A DNA stretch of 6,845 nt, taken from assembly GCA_003133505.1 (NCBI GenBank), contig PKXT01000257.1:1-6845 (forward strand), given 5' to 3'. Positions 1 to 5,596 of this stretch are shown piece after piece. The notes beneath the pieces are model-generated. The model was not told the origin of the DNA. It saw nothing but the letters and a program-made list of their open reading frames with translations, and made no database searches. Position 1 is the stretch's first letter; every line of letters starts with the position of its first letter. The translations under genes were made by a program, and so were the position numbers. This DNA is from Acidobacteriota bacterium. Lineage in GTDB: Bacteria > Acidobacteriota > Terriglobia > Acidiferrales > UBA7541.

Positions 1-1
1 G

Positions 2-172
2 ATGCCATTGTTTCAGGTTGAATCGTTTATTAGTATGGTAACCCCGCAATCCGAGGCGCGCGGCACAATCATTACTTTTGCTCAACCCGAATCGGGCTCG
101 GTGAATTTCACATTGGAACTTCCGCCCCGAATTGCTCATAGGAGTCCTCGCGGCACCGGCCGCATCACATAA
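2..172 (+). CDS. possible C-terminal fragment of an upstream gene, unidentified
   Basis: This frame is open from the left edge of the window to TAA at 170-172, about 56 residues, and probably continues upstream. The readable part includes a stretch like RGTIITF and NFTLELP, which faintly resembles the end of a histidine-kinase ATPase domain, but that likeness is too weak for a name. The other forward frame beginning at base 1 stops at 19-21. If the downstream DedA gene starts near 246 there is no conflict; if it started at 132 the two would overlap. It could equally be a chance open frame. Low confidence. Confidence 0.25.
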   Translation: MPLFQVESFISMVTPQSEARGTIITFAQPESGSVNFTLELPPRIAHRSPRGTGRIT

Positions 173-245
173 CCTGCGAATGCAAGTTCGCTTCGCGTGG
201 TCCGAGGCATTATTCCAACTTGAACGTTCTGGCGATTGTCATCCA

Positions 246-1202
246 TTGAACGCGACTATCCAATTCGTACTCCATCACGGATATACAGTGCTATTCCTGT
301 GGGTGCTGGCTGAGCAGGCCGGTTTGCCGGTGCCTTCCCTACCCATCCTGCTGGCCGCGGGAGCGTTGGCCGCCACCGGCAAGCTGGCATTCCCTCTGGT
401 AATGGCCTACGCGGTTGTCGCGTGCCTGGTAGCGGATTACAGCTGGTTCGCGGTCGGCCGCGCCAGGGGATTTCGCGTGCTGCACTGGATGTGCCGTATT
501 TCGCTGGAACCGGATTCCTGCGTCCGGCGCACGAAAGACATTTATACTCGCGACGGCTCGCGCTCGCTGCTGGTCGCTAAATTTGTGCCTGGGTTCAGCA
601 CTCTCGCGCCACCGCTTGCGGGTATTTTCCGGATGCCAAGCTGGCAATTTCTAGTTTATGACGGCGCCGGGAGTTTCCTTTGGGCTGGCACGTTCGTCGT
701 GCTGGGCTATCTATTCAGCAACCAACTGGAGATTGTGGCCCACTTCGCCTTGCGGCTCGGCACCACGTTGCTGCTGATCCTGGCGTGTGGACTGGCCGGC
801 TACGTGGCCCAAAAATACAGCCAGCGGCGGAAGGTTCTCCGGGACCTTCGCGTAGCGCGAATATCGCCGCAGGAATTAAAGGGGTTGATGGATTCGGGTG
901 AGGAAACACTGGTGATTGATCTCAGGCAGTCACTTGATTTCGAGGCAGCCCCGGAAATTATTCCGGGCGCCGTACACCTTGATCCCGCCGATATTCAGGT
1001 CAATATTGCGAACATCCCCCACGATCGCGAAGTTGTGCTCTATTGCAGTTGACCAAACGAACTTTCCAGCGCCCGTGCGGCGCTGCTCCTGAAACGACAC
1101 GGAATCAGCCGGGTGCGGCCCCTGGAAGGCGGATTTGAAGCCTGGCGGGACCTTGGCTATCCGATTGACACCTACAATCCGCCAATCGTTGCTTTGGGAT
1201 GA
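246..1202 (+). CDS. DedA-family membrane protein fused to a rhodanese domain, with in-frame UGA (candidate selenoprotein)
   Basis: Residues 1 to about 190 form a DedA (SNARE-associated) membrane domain: helix with AEQAGLPVPSLP (about 22-33), then D64, the VGRARG segment, and GSRSLLVAKFVPGFSTLAPP (about 104-123), followed by hydrophobic segments. DedA proteins are inner-membrane transporters or flippases linked to envelope homeostasis. Residues about 206-310 are a rhodanese domain: ISPQEL, LVIDLRQSLDF, IPGAVHL, VVLYCS, then UGA at 1050-1052, then PNELSSARAALLLK and RPLEGGFEAWRDLGYPI. The loop I remember from this fusion family reads YCxCPNE, so UGA replaces the second Cys (codon 269); C267 is retained. 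Read through, the product is 318 aa. The start is uncertain: TTG at 246 gives the usual compact N-terminus (NATIQFVLHHGY), while TTG at 132 or ATG at 180 add a non-conserved extension. Terminating at UGA would give a protein lacking the rest of the rhodanese domain. DedA-rhodanese identity is firm; the recoding is inference. Confidence 0.8.
1050..1052 (+). other. in-frame UGA, candidate selenocysteine codon
   Basis: The codon follows TGC-AGT (Cys-Ser) and precedes CCA-AAC-GAA (Pro-Asn-Glu). In DedA-rhodanese proteins this position is, from memory, a Cys, so reading UGA as Sec gives a Cys-Ser-Sec motif. The frame after it stays open for 49 codons and encodes the expected rhodanese C-terminus. 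A hairpin follows at 1067-1085. A single-base change from TGC or TGT (nonsense mutation or read error) would look the same. Confidence 0.55.
1067..1085 (+). promoter_or_regulatory. candidate bacterial SECIS hairpin
   Basis: CAGCGCC (1067-1073) pairs perfectly with GGCGCTG (1079-1085), leaving the five-base loop CGTGC. There are 21 nt between the UGA and the loop, and a G is the second loop base, followed by U. This fits the bacterial SECIS model as I recall it: a stem-loop just downstream of UGA, apical loop about 16-37 nt away, with G among the first two loop bases. TTTC (1063-1066) could extend the stem with GAAA (1091-1094) across a five-base bulge. In GC-rich coding DNA a stem like this can arise by chance, so function is inferred. 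Confidence 0.5.
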
Positions 1203-1250
1203 ACGGACGGCCGCCGCTTGTAACCACTCCCAGCACTGCCCATAATAGTG

Positions 1251-1255
1251 GGAGG
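1251..1255 (+). promoter_or_regulatory. strong ribosome binding site of the TlpA-like gene
   Basis: GGAGG lies nine bases before the ATG at 1265. It fixes that start and shows that the gene can be translated independently of the DedA-rhodanese gene 62 bases upstream. Confidence 0.75.
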
Positions 1256-1264
1256 CGCTAACTG

Positions 1265-2113
1265 ATGAAAAAACTATTTATAATCGCAACAGCCGGTGCG
1301 CTCCTCCTGGCGCTCTTGTTGCCCTTGATCCGGCACGTCGCAATTCCGGTCTCCGCCCATGCTAGCAAGATGGCTGCTCCGCAAGAGAATGGCTCCCAGC
1401 CGGTCATTCGGTTTGTCCGCAATCCCGAAACCGTGCAGGCATTCCTCGCACACGATCTCGATGGGAATGTGGTGACTCCAGCGAGCTGGGAAGGCAAAGT
1501 GACCCTGGTGGTTTTCTGGGCGACGTGGTGCCCGCCCTGCCGGGCGGAAATTCCGGAACTGATTCGACTGCAGGAGAAATATCCCGGGCAGGCGCAGGTC
1601 ATCGGCATTTCCGTGGACGATGAACAACCCAGCGAGGTAAAGCAGTTTGCGCAAAAAGCCGGCATCAACTATTCGGTGGTAATGGCGACTCGCGATATTT
1701 CCCGTGGATTTGGGGGAGTTCCCGCGCTGCCCACTACGTTCGTTATTGACAAGAAGAATGGAGTGGTGCAACGGCATGTGGGGCTGCATTCGTATGAAGA
1801 ACTGAATATGGAAGTCCGCGCGCTGCTGGGAATGCCAGTGGAGGCGACTATCCAGACATTCGTGGACGCCGGGCAGGTGTTCCTGAAGAACGCCGCCAAC
1901 GCCACGGACCTGCCTGATGTGGATCTTTCCAGTTTGACGCCCAAACAGAAGACCATCGTGCTGAAGAGGCTGAATTCCGAAGGCTGCACATGCGGATGCC
2001 AGTTAACGCTCGCAGAATGCCGCATCAACGACACAACCTGCGGCATCAGCAAGAAAATCGCCGCCGATGTTGTTCGTCAAGTCCGCGAAGGCAAGCTGCC
2101 CGGGTCCCTGTAA
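1265..2113 (+). CDS. exported TlpA-like thioredoxin-fold protein with Cys-rich C-terminal module
   Basis: This is a 282-residue thiol-disulfide oxidoreductase of the TlpA/ResA (AhpC-TSA/Redoxin) class, expected to act outside the cytoplasmic membrane. Residues 1-32 (MKKLFIIATAG, then a run of leucines) are a signal peptide or membrane anchor. The thioredoxin fold spans about 55-190: LVVFWATWCPPC with redox cysteines C89 and C92, IGISVDDE near 113-120, and the cis-proline loop at P156 (ALPTTFVID). Beyond the usual family end there is an extra segment, about 220-282, with LTPKQKTIVLKRLN followed by CTCGC (C241, C243, C245), C252 and C259, which looks like a small metal-binding or redox module. 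It lies 62 bases after the DedA-rhodanese gene on the same strand, suggesting a shared transcript and sulfur/thiol chemistry. The partner protein is unknown. The start is supported by GGAGG nine bases upstream. Confidence 0.9.
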   Translation: MKKLFIIATAGALLLALLLPLIRHVAIPVSAHASKMAAPQENGSQPVIRFVRNPETVQAFLAHDLDGNVVTPASWEGKVTLVVFWATWCPPCRAEIPELIRLQEKYPGQAQVIGISVDDEQPSEVKQFAQKAGINYSVVMATRDISRGFGGVPALPTTFVIDKKNGVVQRHVGLHSYEELNMEVRALLGMPVEATIQTFVDAGQVFLKNAANATDLPDVDLSSLTPKQKTIVLKRLNSEGCTCGCQLTLAECRINDTTCGISKKIAADVVRQVREGKLPGSL

Positions 2114-2133
2114 CCCCCAATACGTCCCCCCGG

Positions 2134-2628
2134 CTAATACGGCACCCATGACAAACAATGGCCTGCGCGCCGAGTGACCTGCCCCCCTTTTCCGCGCAGT
2201 TGATCATACGACATTCGTATCACTAAATTGCTTGGCGGCGGATAGCACTCCACCGCGTCGTGCACAAAATCCAACGCCCACTCCTGATTTGCCGCTGTCA
2301 GAGCGGGCCGCAGCGGTCCCGCCCGCATCAACCGCTTCCGTGCTTTCCGCCTTACCATCAGCCCCGCCTCCCGATACACGCGGTACACCCGCTTGTGATT
2401 CACCCGCTGCCCATCGCGTTGCAGCAGCACATGCAAACGACAGTAGCCGAAGCGCACCTTCTCGCGCGGCAGTTCTATCAACTGCTTTCGCAACGGCTCA
2501 TCGTTGCGCCACACATGGTACCGACAACTCGATTCTGAGATTTCCATTGACTCGCAGACCCTACGCTGGCTGGCGGCATAGTTGGCCGTCAGCCAGCGTA
2601 CTTCCTGGCGCTGGTCTACGAGCTCCAT
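2134..2628 (-). pseudogene. IS3-family transposase orfB, truncated DDE integrase
   Basis: The reading frame is 164 codons, against about 270-300 for a full OrfB. The N-terminal part is typical: MELVDQRQEVRWL, then an HTH_21-type region (GYCRLHVLLQRDGQRVNHKRVYRVYREAGL, about 62-91) and the first DDE motif WALDFVHDAVEC, carrying the first catalytic Asp. At about 2245 the integrase domain stops, and the remaining codons come from the noncoding right end of the element and run through the terminal repeat into flanking DNA up to 2134. The second Asp and the Glu are missing, so no transposase activity is expected. It could at most act as a DNA-binding inhibitor when fused to OrfA. Confidence 0.85.
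2175..2199 (+). repeat. terminal inverted repeat of the IS, orfB side
   Basis: It begins TGACCTGCCCCCC and matches the complement of the other end with one mismatch in the first 14 bases; a one-base gap restores a further short match (CGCGCA against CGAGCA). Confidence 0.75.
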
Positions 2629-2891
2629 CCGTTTTTTGAGATGACCGCTTTGAGCATCTCCTTGTCCAGGCTCAGGTCGGCCACCAGACTCTTCAGCCGC
2701 CGATTTTCATCCTCGAGTTCGCGCAGCCGCTGCGCCTCGCTCACGCTCATCCCCCCATACTTCGCCTTCCAGGCATAAATAGTGTGCTTTGACACGCCCA
2801 TCTCCCGCCCGATCTCCGCTGCGGTCCGTCCAGTTTCGAGGTGTTTCAGCGCCCCGATCATCTCCACTTCATTGCATTTCCTCTTCGACAT
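2616..2891 (-). CDS. IS3-family transposase OrfA (helix-turn-helix protein)
   Basis: This 91-residue protein matches OrfA of IS3-family elements (IS407/IS2-like). The N-terminal half has a transposase_8-type helix-turn-helix: ALKHLETGRTAAEIGREMGVSKHTIYAWKAKYGG (about 14-47), which binds the terminal repeats. The C-terminal half (about 53-84) is a leucine-zipper-like coiled coil, RLRELEDENRRLKSLVADLS, ending LDKEMLKAVISKNG as usual. The start ATG follows an AGGGG-type ribosome binding site. It overlaps orfB by 13 bases and the slippery sequence lies just before its stop. Length is normal, so this gene looks intact although the element is not. Confidence 0.9.
   Translation of the reverse strand: MSKRKCNEVEMIGALKHLETGRTAAEIGREMGVSKHTIYAWKAKYGGMSVSEAQRLRELEDENRRLKSLVADLSLDKEMLKAVISKNGWSS
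2631..2637 (-). promoter_or_regulatory. programmed -1 frameshift site between orfA and orfB
   Basis: On the minus strand the sequence reads TCA AAA AAC GGA in the orfA frame, which contains the heptamer A-AAA-AAC in the correct phase for -1 slippage. After slipping, translation continues AAA AAA CGG ATG GAG into orfB, giving the usual OrfAB fusion of IS3-family elements. The site is conserved here although orfB is truncated. Confidence 0.75.
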
Positions 2892-2941
2892 CTTTTCCCC
2901 TTTCTCCGCTCTCGGCAGAATCCCAAAATCATATATGCTCT

Positions 2942-2966
2942 TGCTCGAAGCTAGGGGAGCAGGTCA
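2942..2966 (-). repeat. terminal inverted repeat of the IS, orfA side
   Basis: On the plus strand it ends CTAGGGGAGCAGGTCA, whose complement starts TGACCTGCTCCCCT and mirrors the repeat at 2175. Confidence 0.75.
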
Positions 2967-3036
2967 TTTCATCGCCTGCTTTTCTTACAACTCAGGACCA
3001 AGCATCCGCACACGCGAAGTACACCAGGGGGGTAAT

Positions 3037-4193
3037 ATGATTTAAGCAAAACGGTTGTGGATTCTTTTAGTTATCGTTGCCGTCGCGGGGCTAACACCGG
3101 CTAGTCTTTATGCTCAACAGTACGTGTATACCAATAACAACGACCAGACTGCTAATACGACGACGGCTTTCAATGTAACTCCCACAGGGGAAATAACAAT
3201 TCTCAATACCTACCAGACCGGGGCCTCGGCTTCGCCACGAGTTACCCCAGACTGGCTGGGGTGGTGACGGCCGCGCCGGGCATGACAACCTGTCTATACG
3301 TTTCCAACGCCGGGAGCGGCACTGTGACGGCATTCGGCCTAGACCGGCTGAATGGAACCTTGACGACGGTAACCGGTTCTCCGTTTTCCACGGGCGGAAC
3401 GGGAACAGTGGATAGTATTGGGCTTGCGGTGGGATATGACACCGTGGACACTTTTTTGTTCGCGGCGAATTCCGCCTCAAATAGCATCACTGCGTTCCTT
3501 GTCCATGGTGATTGCAGACTCACAATTCACAAAGCGTCCACTTTCCTTACGCGGTAGCTGGCATGGAAGTGACTTCCAACGGCCAATACCTCATCGTCGG
3601 TTATCAAAACGGGATGGTGGATTCTCTTCAGATCGCTTACCCGGGGGGGTGCGCTGACCGAGCTTGGGCCCTTCACTGCCCAAGGAGCTGCCGCTGGGGT
3701 GGTGGACATCAGTTGCGATAGCTCAACCGCTTATTTCGGAGATTCCACCAGCACGGGGATGGAGGTCGAACCCTTTAGCATTGGTTCCACGGGTCTACTA
3801 GCGCCGCTCCCCACCTTCACGAATAGCAGCGGAAACAACTCCAGCAATGTGCTATTGAGCACCGACGGCAACACCCTAGTCGTGGACAATAATAGCTCGC
3901 TGCAGATCACGACGTTGGCGGTTGGCACGGGGGGTGCGCTGACCTATGAGGCTACGACTGCCCTCAACAACCCCAACGTAGATCAATCCTCCAGCACAAC
4001 CCTTATCACCAACAAGGGGGGTGGCCGTGTTTTCATGGCGGAGCAAGGAATAACGGGGGAACCAGGAGCGCTTGGACTGTTGAAAGTGAAGGCCGGAGCG
4101 CTGAAGGAAGTGAATGGTTCACCAAGCGCGACAGGAGACCCCAATAGCCCAGCGGTCTCAATCGCGACATACCCCGGCAAGGTTTGTCAGTAG
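3037..4193 (+). pseudogene. broken secreted beta-propeller protein (lactonase/YncE-like)
   Basis: The probable original start is ATG at 3037, preceded by AGGGGGG, but codon 3 is TAA. In the same frame AKRLWILLVIVAVAGLTPAS and LYAQ form a signal peptide. The coding sense then moves through four segments: 3046-3267 frame 1, about 3250-3557 frame 3, 3512 to about 3650 frame 2, and about 3645-4193 frame 3. The last change falls at a run of seven G (3643-3649). Joined together they give roughly 380 residues with propeller repeats: LYVSNAGSGTVTAFGLDRLN, GTLTTVTGSPFS, LFAANSASNSITAF, YLIVGYQNGMVDSLQIAYPG, LSTDGNTLVVDNNS, and two GGALT turns. Such proteins are common exported YVTN/lactonase-fold propellers; the function is unknown. 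A stop plus three frame changes inside otherwise recognisable sequence indicate decay, though clustered read errors are possible for the homopolymer one. It lies directly beside the IS remnant. Confidence 0.8.
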
Positions 4194-4218
4194 AACAAGC
4201 CATTCCCGCCACAAGAAA

Positions 4219-4262
4219 CTGAGACAGCGGCGGCGATGATCCAATCGCCGCCGCTGTCTCAG
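4219..4262. terminator. 19-bp perfect inverted repeat, probable terminator hairpin
   Basis: CTGAGACAGCGGCGGCGAT (4219-4237) is followed by the loop GATCCA and its exact complement (4244-4262). It sits 26 bases after the end of the propeller pseudogene. On the plus strand it is followed by CAAAATAG, without a T tract; read on the minus strand it is followed by TTTCTTG, which is closer to an intrinsic terminator but has no gene to serve. The stem is far longer and more perfect than needed. It may be a bidirectional terminator or a dispersed palindromic repeat. The rest of the 4194-4378 interval shows only a small CCGCC/GGCGG hairpin (4333-4346) and no convincing promoter. Confidence 0.55.
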
Positions 4263-4378
4263 CAAAATAGCCATCTGGTAAATCCCCTCAATTTTCGAAT
4301 CATTCCCGCGCAAGTCCACACCGGCGTGTAATCCGCCGCGTGGCGGGGTATCATACGAAGCACGAGGGTCAGCCATTC

Positions 4379-5539
4379 ATGGCGCACCGGTTCACCATAG
4401 GCGTCGAAGAGGAATTTCAAATCATCGATCCCTCCACGGGAGCCCTGAAATCCCACGTCAGCGAACTGATCGCGGCATCCTCCCCCGAAGTGGGTGAGCA
4501 GATTAAGCCGGAGTTGCACCAATCCATCGTAGAAATGGGAACCAGCGTCTGCGAGAATATTGAGCAGGTTCGCGCCGAAATCATCCGCACGCGCGGCGAG
4601 CTCGTCCGAGCCGCGGATCGCGTGGGGCTGCATGTGGCCGCAGCGGGAACTCATCCATTTTCCAACTGGATTGACCAGGTAATTTCGCCCGGCGAGCGAT
4701 ACCAGCTGATAGTGGAGGAGTTGCAGCAACTGGCGCGCTCCCTGCTGATTTTCGGCATGCACGTTCACGTGGCCATGCCGGATAAATCCACCACCATTGA
4801 TCTGATGAATGAAGCGCGATATTTCCTGCCCCACCTGCTCGCTCTCTCCACGAGCTCTCCTTTCTGGATGGGAAGGAATACGGGGCTAAAGTCGTATCGC
4901 ACCGCGATTTTTCGCAGATTTCCGCGCACCGGTGTGCCGGATCATTTTGCTTCGTGGAGCGATTTTGAAAATTTTGTGCAACTGCTCATCAACTTGAATT
5001 GCATTGATAACGGTAAGAAAATCTGGTGGGACGTCCGGCCCCATCCTCTGTTTGGGACACTGGAATTTCGCATTTGCGACGTGACCACCAAAGTGGAAGA
5101 GACTGTGGCGATTGCCGGGCTGGTGCAGGCCATTGTAGTAAAGCTGCATCGGCTGTATCAGCGCAATCAGGGATTTCGGCTCTACCGGCGCTCTCTGATT
5201 GATGAAAATAAATGGCGCGCGGCACGCTGGGGAGTGGACGGTAAGCTGGTCGATTTTGGCAAGCAGAAAGAAGTGCCGATGCGGGAACTTGGCCTGGAAC
5301 TGCTGGAATTCGTTGACGACGTGCTGGACGATCTGGGCAGCCGGAAAGCAGTGGAATACGTGAAAACGATTCTCCAGGATGGCACAAGCGCCGACCGGCA
5401 GCTACGAGTCTTCTCACAAACGGGCGACCTGCGCGCGGTGGTCGTTAATCTAGTGGCGGAAACCCGCGCAGGGGTGGATTTGCAGGCCCACTCATCCCTG
5501 GCCTCGGCATCCGCCGGGAAGAGCCAGGCGGGTCATTAA
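4379..5539 (+). CDS. YbdK-like carboxylate-amine ligase (GCS2 family)
   Basis: This 386-residue protein belongs to the GCS2 glutamate-cysteine ligase superfamily (YbdK type), cytosolic ATP-dependent enzymes that join a carboxylate, usually glutamate, to an amine. Visible motifs are FTIGVEEEFQIID (5-17) with metal-binding glutamates E10-E12, ELHQSIVEMGTSVC (45-58), GTHPF (90-94), FGMHVHVAMPD (125-135) and WWDVRPHPLFGTLEFRICD (216-234), the ATP/Mg region. Length is normal for the family. ATG at 4379 is chosen because GAGGG lies about ten bases upstream and VEEE starts at the usual distance; GTG at 4340 would add 13 residues. The ATP-grasp gene follows after 57 bases on the same strand, so the natural substrate is probably not that of canonical glutathione synthesis. 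Substrate is unknown. Confidence 0.9.
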   Translation: MAHRFTIGVEEEFQIIDPSTGALKSHVSELIAASSPEVGEQIKPELHQSIVEMGTSVCENIEQVRAEIIRTRGELVRAADRVGLHVAAAGTHPFSNWIDQVISPGERYQLIVEELQQLARSLLIFGMHVHVAMPDKSTTIDLMNEARYFLPHLLALSTSSPFWMGRNTGLKSYRTAIFRRFPRTGVPDHFASWSDFENFVQLLINLNCIDNGKKIWWDVRPHPLFGTLEFRICDVTTKVEETVAIAGLVQAIVVKLHRLYQRNQGFRLYRRSLIDENKWRAARWGVDGKLVDFGKQKEVPMRELGLELLEFVDDVLDDLGSRKAVEYVKTILQDGTSADRQLRVFSQTGDLRAVVVNLVAETRAGVDLQAHSSLASASAGKSQAGH

Positions 5540-5596
5540 CTCTCCAGGCGCAAGTGAATCGCGGCGCGCACACAAATCAAGCAAGGAGCCTTGGGA

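Larger units (their letters stand above)
2175..2966 (-). mobile_element. IS3-family insertion sequence, internally deleted remnant
   Basis: The two ends carry imperfect inverted repeats starting TGACCTGC(C/T)CCCCT, at 2175 and ending at 2966. The 792-bp interval is much shorter than a normal IS3-family element (about 1.2-1.5 kb). It holds orfA, the frameshift site and the 5' part of orfB on the minus strand, but most of the orfB catalytic domain is missing, with the apparent deletion junction near 2244/2245. The bases flanking the two ends (gag before, ttt after) do not form a target duplication, so it is old, rearranged or inserted atypically. It cannot transpose by itself, though intact ends could allow mobilisation in trans. 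Confidence 0.85.

Noticed and set aside
132..245. N-terminal extension of the DedA protein from TTG at 132 or ATG at 180
   Set aside because: The added residues are not hydrophobic, do not resemble the start of the family as I know it, and neither codon has a ribosome binding site. TTG at 246 fits better, though its own site is weak.
1274..1789. Minus-strand open frames opposite the thioredoxin gene
   Set aside because: They are shadows of a clearly coding plus-strand gene with WCPPC and cis-Pro motifs.
2232..2639. Plus-strand open frames across the IS orfB region
   Set aside because: They are Pro/Ala/Ser-rich antisense frames to the transposase with no family likeness.
3043..3045. TAA at codon 3 of the propeller gene as another recoding event
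   Set aside because: UAA has no known amino-acid recoding in ordinary bacteria, and the gene has further frame breaks, so decay is the simpler reading.
4333..4346. Small CCGCC-GCGT-GGCGG hairpin before the GCS2 gene
   Set aside because: Only five base pairs in GC-rich DNA; no riboswitch or leader structure could be supported.
4259..4834. Long minus-strand open frame opposite the GCS2 gene
   Set aside because: The opposite strand has the complete GCS2 motifs, and the antisense product has no recognisable domain.
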